This document shows positions 8,694 through 18,349 of a stretch of 64,000 nucleotides of DNA, piece by piece. Where the stretch lies: contig NZ_JAQGPL010000001.1 in assembly GCF_028826105.1 (NCBI RefSeq), positions 3,808,501 through 3,872,500 of the forward strand, written 5' to 3'. This stretch comes from Paenibacillus humicola. GTDB taxonomy: Bacteria; Bacillota; Bacilli; Paenibacillales; Paenibacillaceae. The first letter of the stretch is position 1; each line of letters begins with the position of its first letter. The notes beneath the pieces are model-generated. The model was given only the letters and a program-made list of their open reading frames with translations, was not told where the DNA came from and searched no databases. The position numbers and the translations under genes are program-made.

Positions 8694-8850
8694 AGCGGCT
8701 CCTACAGGTTGTCGGCCCGGTTATCCGGATGTTGGATGCCTGGCGGCTGCATGCTTCGGATTGGCATCCGGTGGCGAAGCGGGTCAAACGGTTGATGCGA
8801 TTGCGCGGAAGTCATTTGGGGCCCGAAACGATCGACATGGTTAGCGAGCG

Positions 8851-11800
8851 TTATTTTGCCAGCCGGGTTCGGACGTACAAGCCCCCGTCCGGCGCAATGC
8901 GAAACTGCACCTCGCCGTCCGTGTCCGTCCGGCGCACGCGAATGCCGGCTTCCCGCAGCCGGCCGGTCACCGCGGCGTTCGGATGTCCGTAAATGTTGTT
9001 CCGGCCAACGGAAATGACCGCCGTCTGCGGATGCCAATACGCGAGCCACTCAGCCGTCGTCGACGTTTTACTCCCGTGATGGGATACCTTCATCACGTCG
9101 ACCGGCGGCTGCGGAAGAAGCGGCGGCCGCAGTGATGCCGCCCGGGCAGCGGGCGAGCCGGCGGCGGGTGGGCCGCCTGCGGGCGAGCCGGCGGCGGCCT
9201 GACGCGGCAGGGAAGCACCTGCCGCGGCATCGCCGCGATTGGCCGGCGGGCCGGCGGATGCGGCCGCGCCGGATTGAGGCGGCGGCCCGGCAGACACGGC
9301 CATGCCGGACTGCGGCGGCAGCCCGGCGAGCAGCCGCCGTTCCTCGGCCGCATCGGCATCGCCCGTCAACAGAAAGGTGCGGCCATAAAGCTCCAGCAGA
9401 AGCGCAACGCTTTGGCCGTTCTGCTCTTCGACGGTCGGAACCGCTCCCTCTTGTCCGGCCGGCTGAATCGCATCCGCTCCGCCGATGACCGTCAAACGGG
9501 AGCGCGCATCCATGCTCCAGCTTTGTCCGGCGGACGCTTTGAACAGCGGAATTCGCTTGCCGACTGCGGCTTGCAGCAGCCGGACGGCGTCGTCCGACGG
9601 CTTAACGGTTCCGTTCCACATGATACCCCGGACGGGGATCGTATCCACGACTGCCAGCGCGCCTTTAATATGGTCGCTGTCAAGATGGGACAGCACGAGC
9701 AGGTCGATGGCATGGACGCCGCGCTTCTGCAGCAGCGGCACGACGACCTTGCGCCCGACCTCGAACGGGTCGTGCCTTTCCCTCCACTGCTCGTCCGGTT
9801 TGCGAAAGACGACTGCCCCGCCGCCGTCGACCAGTATCGTTTTGCCGGCCGCCGACCGGATCAGAATGGAGTCGCCCTGCCCGACATCAAGAAACGACAC
9901 CGAGGCGCTGCGGCTCGCCCAATCGGGGAAATACGCGAAGACCAGCAGCGCAGCCAGGAGGATCGCGGCGCCGGCCGCGGTCGCCCGATGAATGCCGCTC
10001 TTGCGATGAACCGCCGGGAATAACGGGGCGCAGATCGCTTTGGCGGCTGCGGGCGCAGCCGGCTGTCCGCCCCTTAACGGCTGCGTCCCGCCGATCGGGT
10101 CGGCGCCTGCATGGGCCAAGTTCAGCGAAGCGCCGCTTATCCCGGCCGCCGCAAACGCAGCCTCCTGTCCGGCCGGTAGCGGCTGCGTGCCGGCCGAGCC
10201 GGTACCGCGAGCGTCGAGACGCAGATCTGCGGCGCCGGCATGCTGCCGCCTGCGCTTCGCAGCCGGCGAAAGCAGCGGCGCGGTCGTTGTGTCCTCCGCC
10301 GGGACCGTTAGTTCGTCCGGCGCCTGGTGCGGGTTCGAGGAGGCTGCGGCCGGCCTGCCGGCAAATCGGCCGAGTGACGCGATCGTCAGCGCGATCGCCG
10401 CATACATCGCGGCAATCCACCAGACGGGCGGTGCAGCCCATATAAGCCGAAGAGGCTGAATGGCACTCAACCGCTCGATTAAGCCGAAGGTCAGCTCGTT
10501 TGCGGCCGATGCGGCCAATGCGATCAGACGGCCGGCCGGATGCCACAGCGCGTCTAGCAGAAGCGCTCCGCCGCCCAGCGGCATAACAATGAAGCTGATA
10601 AACGGCACAAGTATGAGATTCGCCGGAAGCGACAGCAGATGGAACTGATTGAAATAATAAACGGTTAGCGGAAACGATACCGCCTGCGCGATGACGCTGA
10701 CCGCCACGAGATCGTACAGCGGCTTCAGCCTGCCGCCCGCCGGAAACAGCCGTCGCACCGGCGGCACGCCCAAAATAAGGCCGGCGGTCACCAGAAAGGA
10801 CAGCTGGAAGCCGACGTTTTCCAGCATATACGGGTCCCATGCCAGCATAAACAACGCAGCCGCGGCGAGCAGATGCAGGCCGTCCTTCAGACGGTTCATG
10901 CGAGCGGCGGCAAGGCCGAGAACCGCCATGAGCCCCGAGCGGACGACGGACGGCGAGCCACCCGCAAGCAGTACGTACAGCGGTACTCCCGCCATCATAA
11001 CGGCGAGCGTCCGTTCGCGCGTCAAGCGAAGCAGCTTCAGCAGCGCGCCGAGCACATACAGAAAAACGGCCACATGAAGGCCGGAAATGGCCAGAATATG
11101 CGTCAGTCCGAGCTGCGAGAAGCGGCGGTACAAATCGGGATCGAGGTCGTCGGCGATGCCGAGCACGAGCCCTTTCATGTAGCCGGCCTGTTCGGCCGGG
11201 AACAGCCGCTCCATCCGGCTGCCGAGCGATGCGCGGGCATCGTCGATCAGGCCGAGCAGCGACGCCGCCTGCAGCCGCGGGCCGGCGTGCGCCGAGACGG
11301 CCGATGCACCGCCGGCCTTCAGCAGCCAGTGGATGCGCTGGCTGCGCAAATAGCGGCGGTAATCGAAGCCGTCGAAATTGGTCGGCCCTGCGGGCCGCTC
11401 TAGCTCGCCGGCGACGCGGACCCGGTCGCCGCGCCGCCAGCCGGCCGCCGCGGCAAGCTCCGCCCGCTCGGCGAGCCGCACCTGTACGAGCAGGCGCTCG
11501 CCGCCCAGCCGCCGCGGCGCCCGCTCGTCCCGGACGCGGACGGTATCCGCCGTCACGCGGAACTGCACGCGGTCGCCGTCGATTTGAACGGCGGACGCGA
11601 TCGTCCCTTCGGCTTCGGCGGGGAAAGACGGCGCAGCCGAAGGTCCCGCCGCCTCGGCGGCGGCGAGCAGGTCCGTGAGCGCGGTCGCGTTGCGCGCGTC
11701 CGACCAAGCGCGTTCCCCTGCCGCGAGGCCGTATGCGGCCAGGCAGGCAAAGGCGAGCGGCCGGCCGATCCGCCCGCCCAGCGCCGCCGCGAGCAGCGCA

Positions 11801-11910
11801 AGCGCAAATCCCACGCCGGCAAACACCGTCCCGGTCATGGTCAGCGCAGCCGCCGCCAGGCTCCCCGCCACCCAGCAAATCGCAAATGCAACGAGCGGTC
11901 TTTGCTTCAT
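8851..11910 (-). CDS. comEC: ComEC/Rec2 DNA-uptake channel protein
   Basis: Polytopic membrane protein of 1019 residues that transports single-stranded DNA across the cytoplasmic membrane during transformation. Seen: N-terminal membrane helices; the soluble DUF4131/OB-like part with RVAGELERPAGPTNFDGFDY; the competence domain with GLTHILAISGLHVAVFLYVLG and further helices to about residue 520; and a C-terminal metallo-beta-lactamase domain with SVSFLDVGQGDSILI, SHLDSDHIKG, LTGDAD and VSHHGSKTS. It is about 240 residues longer than B. subtilis ComEC. The excess lies in two Ala/Pro/Gly-rich stretches, about 520-637 between membrane part and MBL domain and about 865-935 inside the MBL domain. 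ATG 11910 follows GGAGG. It lies 110 bp after comEB, separated by a strong hairpin. Confidence 0.95.
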   Translation of the reverse strand: MKQRPLVAFAICWVAGSLAAAALTMTGTVFAGVGFALALLAAALGGRIGRPLAFACLAAYGLAAGERAWSDARNATALTDLLAAAEAAGPSAAPSFPAEAEGTIASAVQIDGDRVQFRVTADTVRVRDERAPRRLGGERLLVQVRLAERAELAAAAGWRRGDRVRVAGELERPAGPTNFDGFDYRRYLRSQRIHWLLKAGGASAVSAHAGPRLQAASLLGLIDDARASLGSRMERLFPAEQAGYMKGLVLGIADDLDPDLYRRFSQLGLTHILAISGLHVAVFLYVLGALLKLLRLTRERTLAVMMAGVPLYVLLAGGSPSVVRSGLMAVLGLAAARMNRLKDGLHLLAAAALFMLAWDPYMLENVGFQLSFLVTAGLILGVPPVRRLFPAGGRLKPLYDLVAVSVIAQAVSFPLTVYYFNQFHLLSLPANLILVPFISFIVMPLGGGALLLDALWHPAGRLIALAASAANELTFGLIERLSAIQPLRLIWAAPPVWWIAAMYAAIALTIASLGRFAGRPAAASSNPHQAPDELTVPAEDTTTAPLLSPAAKRRRQHAGAADLRLDARGTGSAGTQPLPAGQEAAFAAAGISGASLNLAHAGADPIGGTQPLRGGQPAAPAAAKAICAPLFPAVHRKSGIHRATAAGAAILLAALLVFAYFPDWASRSASVSFLDVGQGDSILIRSAAGKTILVDGGGAVVFRKPDEQWRERHDPFEVGRKVVVPLLQKRGVHAIDLLVLSHLDSDHIKGALAVVDTIPVRGIMWNGTVKPSDDAVRLLQAAVGKRIPLFKASAGQSWSMDARSRLTVIGGADAIQPAGQEGAVPTVEEQNGQSVALLLELYGRTFLLTGDADAAEERRLLAGLPPQSGMAVSAGPPPQSGAAASAGPPANRGDAAAGASLPRQAAAGSPAGGPPAAGSPAARAASLRPPLLPQPPVDVMKVSHHGSKTSTTAEWLAYWHPQTAVISVGRNNIYGHPNAAVTGRLREAGIRVRRTDTDGEVQFRIAPDGGLYVRTRLAK

Positions 11911-11949
11911 TGAACAGTTCCTCCGTTGACGAAAAGTTTCCTTTAAATC

Positions 11950-11992
11950 AAAAAAACCTCCGGCGCGTCATCTTAGACGCTGGCCGGAGGTT
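11950..11992 (-). terminator. Terminator-like hairpin between comEB and comEC
   Basis: On the minus strand CCTCCGGC pairs with GCCGGAGG, with an inner GCGTC/GACGC stem, followed by seven T. It ends about 40 bp before the comEC start, which leaves little room for a separate comEC promoter. Confidence 0.85.
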
Positions 11993-12020
11993 CTTCCCCG
12001 CTTGCCCTGCTGATTTGTGT

Positions 12021-12551
12021 TTACGAAATCACATTCATGCCCGCCTGCGCCGGCGGCTCGTAGCCGGCCAGCGTCCGGAACGTTATCCCTTTCTGTGCCA
12101 TCAGGTCCGCGACCTTCTCGCTGTCCTTCGGATAGGGCCGGTGATAGACGATTTCGTTAATGCCGCTGTTCGCCAGCATGTTGGCGCATGTCCAGCAGGG
12201 CTGGTCGGTGACATATACGGTCGACCCTTCACGGTCGATCCGGTCTGTGAAAAGAAGCAAATTTTGCTCGGCGTGAATCGTCCGGATGCAGCGCTGCTTC
12301 CGGATCATTTTCTCCTCTCCGCCGCTCGTTTCGACCTCGACTTCCTCCACGATCATACAGCCCGCTTCCGAGCAGTCCGCCACGCCCATCGGGGCTCCGT
12401 TATAAGCCGTTCCCAGCAGTTTTTTTCCCTGCACGAGCACGGCTCCCACATGTCTTCTCGGGCAGCGCGACCGGGTTGATACCATATAGGCGATATCCAT
12501 GAAATAAGTGTCCCAATCCTTGCGTGCGCTGTCTTGCGATTGTGCCGCCAT
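12021..12551 (-). CDS. comEB: ComEB, dCMP deaminase family protein
   Basis: Zinc-dependent deoxycytidylate deaminase family protein of 176 residues. The zinc ligands are visible in TIHAEQN (His with catalytic Glu) and PCWTCANM (two Cys). It begins with DWDTYFMDIAYMVSTRSRCPRRHVGAVLV, typical of the family. The frame runs 24 codons further upstream, but ATG 12551 (MAAQSQDS) is the first methionine behind an AAGAGGAG sequence, at a rather long 13-base spacing. In B. subtilis comEB belongs to the comE locus but is not needed for transformation; a role in dUMP supply fits the chemistry. Here it is followed by its own hairpin and preceded by a 257-bp gap, so it may be a separate transcription unit. 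Confidence 0.93.
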   Translation of the reverse strand: MAAQSQDSARKDWDTYFMDIAYMVSTRSRCPRRHVGAVLVQGKKLLGTAYNGAPMGVADCSEAGCMIVEEVEVETSGGEEKMIRKQRCIRTIHAEQNLLLFTDRIDREGSTVYVTDQPCWTCANMLANSGINEIVYHRPYPKDSEKVADLMAQKGITFRTLAGYEPPAQAGMNVIS

Positions 12552-12808
12552 CGGTTCGAATACGCTCCTCTTGTGTTGTTTAATCGCGTGCCGGCTTCTG
12601 CCAGCATAGTTGTAAATGTGCAAAAAGCATTCAGCGCCGGTGTTTGCGGCTTCAAATAAACGCTTTAGCAGCCTTATTGAAAATACGCGGGGGAACTTCC
12701 TCCTTAAAGCCGCCTGCGCCTTAGGAGAAACCGCAAACGGAAATCGGACTCCCGCTGCAGCATCCGGTTCATCGTCGTCTCGCGCGTACAGCTTTTATTG
12801 TCGCATAT

Positions 12809-13555
12809 TCACGGGCCGGCGACAATGAAGGGCTTTATTTTGTCCAGCAGCTTAGGCCCGATTCCCTTCACGCGCAGCAAATCGTCCGCGGACCGGAACG
12901 GTCCGTTCCGATCCCTTTCGTCGACAATGGCCTTCGCTTTCGACTCGCCGATTCCGGGCAGCGCGTCGAGCTCGGGCTCGGCTGCGCGGTTGATATCGAT
13001 TCGGCCCTCGTTCCCTGCCGCGGGAGACTTCTCGCCATCGGAACCTGCAGCAGGTTCACCGACGGCAGCGCTGGAACCTGACGGCCCTCCGACACGAGAA
13101 GCTTGATCAGAACGGCCGCTTTCATGCAAGCCCACAGAGACGGCGCCATCCTGAGTGCCAGCGGCCGAGCCTGCACCGCTTCCGACGCCTGGGCCGGCAT
13201 TCCCGCCCGCATCGGCTTTCCCACCCGTGCCGGCATTCCCATCCGCATCGGCATTCCCACCCATGCCGGCATTCTCACCCGCATCGGCTTTCCTTCCCGC
13301 TTTCACCGCGTCAGTCTGCGCCGCGGTCTCAGTCTCCTGCACTTCAAGTGCGCCTGAAGCGGCTTTCCCCGCATCGTCCAGCCGCTCCAGCGCCTCCGCG
13401 ACTTGCCCGTTAACCGGCTGCCAGCCGGGCGGCTCATAGGCATTCCGCTGCAGCAGCAGCGCGGTGGCCAGCATGACAGCACCGATTGCAAGGATGACGA
13501 GTGAAATGAGCGCCGGTTTATCCCGCCGGCCCAGCCGCTTGTTGAACATCTGCAT
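12809..13555 (-). CDS. comEA: ComEA DNA-binding competence protein
   Basis: Membrane-anchored DNA receptor for transformation, 248 residues. Seen: one N-terminal transmembrane helix (ALISLVILAIGAVMLATALLL); a long Gly/Ala/Asp/Asn-rich linker at about residues 80-160; and a C-terminal helix-hairpin-helix domain (GRIDINRAAEPELDALPGIG, then LLRVKGIGPKLLDKIKPFI) that binds double-stranded DNA. Start ATG 13555 follows GGGAGG at seven bases; an upstream in-frame start at 13570 lacks such a site. The linker includes six 18-bp hexapeptide repeats. It is transcribed divergently from comER, as in B. subtilis. The upstream region 13556-13788 shows no promoter that I can call with confidence. Confidence 0.94.
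   Translation of the reverse strand: MQMFNKRLGRRDKPALISLVILAIGAVMLATALLLQRNAYEPPGWQPVNGQVAEALERLDDAGKAASGALEVQETETAAQTDAVKAGRKADAGENAGMGGNADADGNAGTGGKADAGGNAGPGVGSGAGSAAGTQDGAVSVGLHESGRSDQASRVGGPSGSSAAVGEPAAGSDGEKSPAAGNEGRIDINRAAEPELDALPGIGESKAKAIVDERDRNGPFRSADDLLRVKGIGPKLLDKIKPFIVAGP
13195..13305 (-). repeat. 18-bp tandem repeats coding the ComEA linker
   Basis: About six 18-bp units encode hexapeptides of the type ADAGGN/AGTGGK. Third-position and some first-position changes distinguish the units, so the array is old and under reading-frame constraint. Confidence 0.8.
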
Positions 13556-13788
13556 GTTCGAGCCTCCCATTCGAAATCGTTAATTTTTCTTCTCTTTCCG
13601 TCAAAACCCGGGTTATCTGGCCATGCTGCCCCGCATATTGTAGTAAGAGCGCTTGGGCGTCCGCCGGTTTCGACAAGCAGCAGGCGGCAGTACGCATCAA
13701 GCCGATCCGTCCATATGCGCGTACCCCCGATTAGCGGCTCGAGCCGAAAGCCGGGACACCTTACGCGCAACGTCAGGGAGGAATTGTG

Positions 13789-14628
13789 ATGAATGTCGGT
13801 TTTATCGGAATCGGAAGCATGGGCAGCCTGCTAATCGAGGCCTTTATCGGCTCGGGCGCGCTCGAACCGTCGCAAATAACGGCCAGCAACCGTACATTTG
13901 CCAAAGCGGAGCGGCTCGCCTACCGGCATTTCGGCCTGCGTGCCGTCCCTACGAACCGCGAAGCGGCCGAAAAACGCGACATGATTTTCTTATGCATCAA
14001 GCCCCACGAATATAAAAACGTGATCGAGGATTTGCGCGGCGTGCTGGAGCCGCATCAGCTGGTGATCTCGATCACGAGCCCGGTGCTGCTCGACCAGCTC
14101 GAAGAGCTGCTGCCGTGCAAAATTGCCAAGGTCATCCCGAGCATCACGAACTATTTGTGCTGCGGCTCGACGCTGTGCATGTACGGCAGCCGGGTAACGG
14201 CCGCCGACCGGGCGCAGCTGAACGGTCTCCTGGCCGCGATCAGCGAACCGCTTGTTATCGACGAAAAACATACCCGGATCGTCTCCGACCTGTCCAGCTG
14301 CGGACCCGCTTTCATGGCCTTCGTGCTGCAGCGGTTCGTTGACGCCGCCGTCGAGGAAACCGGTATCGACCGCAGCGAAGCCCTGCTCATCGCCAGCACG
14401 ATGCTGCTCGGCACCGGCCAGCTGCTTACCGAGGGCGGCATGACGCCTGAGGAGCTGCAGGCGCGCGTCGCCGTTCCCGGCGGCATTACCGCCAAAGCGC
14501 TGGCGCTGCTGGAACGGGAGCTGGACGGTGTCTTCAATGCCGTCATCAAGACGACCCATGCGAAATACCGCGACGATCTGGAGCATTTGGCCGTCGCCTT
14601 AAACAGCAAAGAGGTGAACGGCTCTTAA
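13789..14628 (+). CDS. comER: ComER, pyrroline-5-carboxylate reductase family protein
   Basis: 279-residue NAD(P)-binding protein of the ProC family. Seen: the N-terminal Rossmann motif VGFIGIGSMGSLLIEAFIG, the central CIKPHEYKNVI, and the C-terminal SSCGPAFMAFVLQRFVDAAVEE and VAVPGGITAKALALLE segments that form the substrate site in true reductases. Its position back to back with comEA matches B. subtilis comER, whose product is a ProC homologue encoded beside the comE operon, so it is named by synteny rather than as the biosynthetic proC. A GTG lies immediately before ATG 13789; the AGGGAGG site is seven bases before the ATG. A strong hairpin overlaps its last codons. Confidence 0.9.
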   Translation: MNVGFIGIGSMGSLLIEAFIGSGALEPSQITASNRTFAKAERLAYRHFGLRAVPTNREAAEKRDMIFLCIKPHEYKNVIEDLRGVLEPHQLVISITSPVLLDQLEELLPCKIAKVIPSITNYLCCGSTLCMYGSRVTAADRAQLNGLLAAISEPLVIDEKHTRIVSDLSSCGPAFMAFVLQRFVDAAVEETGIDRSEALLIASTMLLGTGQLLTEGGMTPEELQARVAVPGGITAKALALLERELDGVFNAVIKTTHAKYRDDLEHLAVALNSKEVNGS

Positions 14629-14671
14629 CGCATGCTTTGCGTTAAGAAGCCCTCACCTCTTTGTCTATTTT
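14611..14671 (+). terminator. Intrinsic terminator of comER
   Basis: Nested stems (AGAGGTGA with TCACCTCT, and CTTAACGCA with TGCGTTAAG) are followed by TTTGTCTATTTTTT on the plus strand. The outer stem starts within the last codons of comER. It also separates the convergent leuS end. Confidence 0.88.
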
Positions 14672-14695
14672 TTGCCGCATGCAGCCGAAGCGGCG

Positions 14696-17134
14696 TCAGT
14701 TCGCGACAATATTGACGAGCTTGCCTTTGACGGCAATGACTTTGCGCACCGTTTTACCGGCGGTCGCTTCCTTGACCTTCTCCGACCGCTTCGCGGTCTC
14801 CTCCATCTCCGGGGCTTCCATGTCGGCCGGAATCGACAGGCGATCGACGATTTTACCGTTTACCTGCACCACGATTTCGATCTCCTGATCGACCGTCCAC
14901 GCCTCTTCATAAGACGGCCACGGCTCGTAGGTCACCGATTCGCCATGGCCTAACTTCGCCCACAGCTCTTCGGCGATATGCGGCGCGAGCGGCGACAGCA
15001 TTTGCACGAAATGCTCCATCGCCTTCCGCGGCAGCGTTTCCGCTTTGTACGCATCGTTGACGAAAATCATCAACTGGCTGATCGCAGTGTTAAACCGCAG
15101 ATGCTCGTAGTCGTCGCCAACCTTCTTGATCGTCCGGTTCCATGTGCGCTTGAACGATTCGGCCGCTTCGCCGTCCGCAATGCGCGGGTTTAGCCCGCCG
15201 TCCTCGCCGACGAACAGCCGCCAAACGCGGGCGAGGAACCGGGACATGCCCTCCACGCCGTTCGTATTCCACGGCTTCGTCGCCTCAAGCGGCCCCATAA
15301 ACATTTCATACATCCGCAGCGTGTCCGCCCCGAATTCGCCGACGATATCGTCCGGATTGATCACGTTGCCGCGCGATTTGGACATTTTCTCGTTGTTCGT
15401 GCCGAGAATCATGCCCTGGTTAACCAGCTTATGGAACGGCTCTTTCGTCGCGACGACGCCAAGGTCGTACAGCACCTTGTGCCAAAAACGCGCATACAGC
15501 AAATGGAGCACCGCATGCTCCGCGCCTCCGATGTACAGATCGACCGGCAGCCATTCCTTCTGCTTCTCCGGCGAGCAAAGCTCCTTGTCGTTATGCGGGT
15601 CGATAAAACGCAGGTAATACCAGCAGCTCCCCGCCCACTGCGGCATCGTGTTCGTCTCGCGGCGCGCCTTCATGCCGGTCTCCGGGTCCACCGTCTCGAC
15701 CCATTCCTTCACGTTGGCCAGCGGCGATTCGCCCGTTCCCGACGGCTTGATCTGCTCGACGTCCGGCAGCCGAAGCGGCAGCTGGTCCTCCGGCACCGGC
15801 TTCATCGTGCCGTCCTCCAGATGCAGGATCGGGATCGGCTCGCCCCAATAGCGCTGGCGGCTGAACAGCCAGTCGCGCAGCCGGTACGTCACCTTCCCCT
15901 TGCCCCTGCCGCTCGCTTCCAGCTTTTCGATCATCCGTTTGATGGCAGCTTCGTTATGCAGCCCGTTCAGAAAATCCGAATTCACGTGCGGGCCGTCGCC
16001 GGCGAACGCTTCCTTCGACAGATCGCCGCCCTGCACGACCTCAACGATCGGCAGCTCGAACTGCTTGGCGAATTCCCAGTCGCGCTGGTCGTGCCCCGGC
16101 ACCGCCATAATGGCGCCCGTGCCGTAGCCGGCCAGCACGTAATCGGCGATCCAAATCGGCACCTTCGCGCCGTTAACCGGATTGACCGCGTACGCGCCGG
16201 TAAAGACGCCGGTTTTGTCCTTCGCCAAATCCGTCCGCTCGAGATCGCTCTTGCGCGCCGCCGCTTCCCGGTACGCTTCAACCGCAGCTTTCTGCTCCGG
16301 CGAAGCGATTTTCTCCACCAGCTCGTGCTCCGGCGCAAGGACGCAGTACGTGGCGCCGAACAGCGTGTCCGGACGGGTCGTAAAGACGACGAGCGACTCG
16401 TCGTACCCGTCGACCGCAAACGTCACCTCCGCGCCCTTCGATTTGCCGATCCAGTTGCGCTGCATGTCCTTGATGCTCTCGGACCAGTCCAGCTCTTCGA
16501 GATCCTCCAGCAGCCGTTCGGCATATTCCGTAATTTTCAGCACCCATTGGCGCATCGGCTTGCGGATGACCGGATGGCCGCCTCGTTCGCTGAGGCCGTT
16601 GATCACTTCCTCGTTCGCAAGCACCGTCCCGAGCGCGGGGCACCAGTTCACGGGCACCTCGGCAACATAGGCCAGTCCCTTCTTATACAGCTGGATGAAA
16701 ATCCACTGCGTCCATTTGTGATAATCGGGATCGGTCGTACTGAATTCCCGGTCCCAGTCGTATGAGAAGCCGAGCGATTTGATCTGGCGGCGAAAGTTGT
16801 TGATGTTCTTCACCGTAATGTCGCGCGGATGCTCGCCGGTATCGAGCGCGTGCTGCTCCGCCGGCAGTCCGAACGCGTCCCAGCCCATCGGATGCAGCAC
16901 GTTATAGCCGCGCATCCGTTTGTAGCGGGATACGATGTCCGTTGCCGTATAGCCTTCCGGATGGCCGACGTGCAGCCCGGCCCCAGACGGATACGGGAAC
17001 ATGTCGAGCGCATAAAATTTCGGTTTGTCCGGGTCTTCTTTCGTTTGAAACGTCTTGTGCCGATCCCAATATTGCTGCCATTTCGGCTCCAGCTCCTGCG
17101 GACGGTAGCCAAATTCCTGACGATCCTGCGCCAT
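14696..17134 (-). CDS. leuS: Leucyl-tRNA synthetase
   Basis: Class I aminoacyl-tRNA synthetase that charges tRNA-Leu; 812 residues, the usual bacterial length. Seen: the HIGH-type motif HVGHPEG after FPYPSGAGL; the CP1 editing domain with [21 protein letters not shown] (read in two parts) and [17 protein letters not shown]; the KMSKS motif in [16 protein letters not shown]; and the C-terminal anticodon-binding region ending [14 protein letters not shown]. The ATG at 17134 follows CAGGGAGG. It is preceded by a complete T-box leader with a Leu specifier. Its place between comER and the YqeM-like gene interrupts the block found in B. subtilis. Confidence 0.98.
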   Translation of the reverse strand: MAQDRQEFGYRPQELEPKWQQYWDRHKTFQTKEDPDKPKFYALDMFPYPSGAGLHVGHPEGYTATDIVSRYKRMRGYNVLHPMGWDAFGLPAEQHALDTGEHPRDITVKNINNFRRQIKSLGFSYDWDREFSTTDPDYHKWTQWIFIQLYKKGLAYVAEVPVNWCPALGTVLANEEVINGLSERGGHPVIRKPMRQWVLKITEYAERLLEDLEELDWSESIKDMQRNWIGKSKGAEVTFAVDGYDESLVVFTTRPDTLFGATYCVLAPEHELVEKIASPEQKAAVEAYREAAARKSDLERTDLAKDKTGVFTGAYAVNPVNGAKVPIWIADYVLAGYGTGAIMAVPGHDQRDWEFAKQFELPIVEVVQGGDLSKEAFAGDGPHVNSDFLNGLHNEAAIKRMIEKLEASGRGKGKVTYRLRDWLFSRQRYWGEPIPILHLEDGTMKPVPEDQLPLRLPDVEQIKPSGTGESPLANVKEWVETVDPETGMKARRETNTMPQWAGSCWYYLRFIDPHNDKELCSPEKQKEWLPVDLYIGGAEHAVLHLLYARFWHKVLYDLGVVATKEPFHKLVNQGMILGTNNEKMSKSRGNVINPDDIVGEFGADTLRMYEMFMGPLEATKPWNTNGVEGMSRFLARVWRLFVGEDGGLNPRIADGEAAESFKRTWNRTIKKVGDDYEHLRFNTAISQLMIFVNDAYKAETLPRKAMEHFVQMLSPLAPHIAEELWAKLGHGESVTYEPWPSYEEAWTVDQEIEIVVQVNGKIVDRLSIPADMEAPEMEETAKRSEKVKEATAGKTVRKVIAVKGKLVNIVAN

Positions 17135-17164
17135 CTTCTTGTCCTCCCTGATCTTGACGAAAAT

Positions 17165-17451
17165 GCAAAAAACCTCCCGCCCCCAGCGTTAACGCTAGGG
17201 ACGGGAGGACTCGTCTCCCGTGGTACCACCCTAGTTAGCGGCAGGCATGCTTTGCCGCCGCTCACTCGAAGCCCTTATCGCGGGCGAAACGGCGCGTTTC
17301 GCGGCGGCGGACGACGGTCTGCGGCCAGTTTGACGCGCGGCTCCAAGGCGAGTTCGTCTCCGCGCCGGACCGGCTTGCACCAACCGCCGGTTCTCTGATC
17401 CGGGCGCGTTAAAACTACTGCTCCTCTTCAAAGCCTGCATTAAAAAATGTT
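17165..17451 (-). promoter_or_regulatory. T-box riboswitch (Leu, specifier CUC) for leuS
   Basis: The minus-strand leader contains the canonical T-box core AGGGTGGTACCACGG at 17218-17232. It is followed by a terminator (CCTCCCGTCCC paired with GGGGCGGGAGG, then six T at 17167-17172). Upstream, AGAGAACCGG and the distal-loop GGTTGGTGCAAGCC element of Stem I are visible. The specifier sits in GAACTCGCC, giving CUC (complement of 17350-17352), a leucine codon. Uncharged tRNA-Leu would stabilise the antiterminator and turn on leuS. This leader accounts for the 368-bp gap 17135-17502. Confidence 0.95.
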
Positions 17452-17457
17452 AGTTCG

Positions 17458-17486
17458 ATTATAAAAAAGCGTTTGCGGCCTGTCAA
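17458..17486 (-). promoter_or_regulatory. SigA promoter of leuS leader
   Basis: TTGACA (17481-17486), a 17-bp spacer and TATAAT (17458-17463) are all consensus on the minus strand, just ahead of the T-box transcript. Confidence 0.88.
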
Positions 17487-17502
17487 GCGCGGACCGCCCG
17501 AA

Positions 17503-18276
17503 TTATTTCACCGCGGCGAAAAAAATCCGTTCCGATTCGGCGTTCGGCGGCTCCAGCCGGAAGTCGGCATAGATTTCGATGTTCCCGAAGCCCGCTCTGG
17601 CCAGCGCGCCGCGGAGCCAAGCCGGTTCATACGCCCGCTGCACGTGCGTTTCCTCGATCCGGGCATACCGCGCGTCGCGCGACTCGCCCTCGCGGGCGAA
17701 AATCGTCAGTTTATGCTCGATTTCGGTCCGCTCCCGATCGAGCTCGCACGTCCATATATAAGCGATATCGCGTTCGTCCAGCACGAAGGGCTGTTCGCCG
17801 GCGTAGCGCGCGAGCGTCCGCGGAGCGTGAACGTCGAACAGAAAAACGCCTCCGCTCTTCAACTGTCCGTACGCGGCCCGGAACGCCGCCTCGACGTCGT
17901 CCTCCTCCGTCAAATAATTGACGCAGTCGCAGAACGAGATGACGGCGTCGACCGGCTGCGGAAGCTCCCAGTCGCGCATATCCTGCTGCAGCCAGCGGAT
18001 AGAACCCTCCTGCGTGCGGAACGTATGCTGCGGCGAGGCGTCCCATTTGTTGCGTCCGATCGTCAGCATTTCCGCCGACAGATCGATGGCGTAAACGTGA
18101 AAGCCCGACCGCGCCAGCGGAATCGACAGGTTGCCCGTCCCGCAGCCCAAATCGGCGATCGTCTTCGGAACGCCATACCGTTCCCAGCAGGATCTGGCGA
18201 AACGCATCCATTCAGGGTAAGGCATATCCTCCATCAGACGGTCGTACACAGCCGCGAATTGCCGGTAAGCATGCAT
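17503..18276 (-). CDS. yqeM: Class I SAM-dependent methyltransferase (YqeM-like)
   Basis: 257-residue Rossmann-fold methyltransferase. Seen: motif I TIADLGCGTGNLSIPLARSG, motif II acidic residue in VYAIDLSAEML, and post-I segment PVDAVISFCDCVNYLTEEDD. GGGAGG is placed nine bases before ATG 18276 (MHAYRQFAAVYD); the in-frame ATG at 18285 abuts the SD and is less likely. The position between rsfS/cvfB and comER matches B. subtilis yqeM, which supports the symbol by synteny. The methyl acceptor is unknown. It follows cvfB by about 70 bp on the same strand. Confidence 0.88.
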   Translation of the reverse strand: MHAYRQFAAVYDRLMEDMPYPEWMRFARSCWERYGVPKTIADLGCGTGNLSIPLARSGFHVYAIDLSAEMLTIGRNKWDASPQHTFRTQEGSIRWLQQDMRDWELPQPVDAVISFCDCVNYLTEEDDVEAAFRAAYGQLKSGGVFLFDVHAPRTLARYAGEQPFVLDERDIAYIWTCELDRERTEIEHKLTIFAREGESRDARYARIEETHVQRAYEPAWLRGALARAGFGNIEIYADFRLEPPNAESERIFFAAVK

Positions 18277-18349
18277 CGATGTCATCCTCCCATGATGTAA
18301 AATCGTTCACCGGTCATGACGGGCATTTGTCCCGCACTGCCGGCTTTTT

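Noticed and set aside
8687..8992. 101-codon plus-strand frame upstream of the comEC end
   Set aside because: Its first part lies in the AraC promoter and its second part is antisense to comEC; there is no SD and no family similarity.
13518..13700. 60-codon minus-strand frame between comEA and comER
   Set aside because: It lies in the divergent promoter region, overlaps the comEA start, and has no family similarity.
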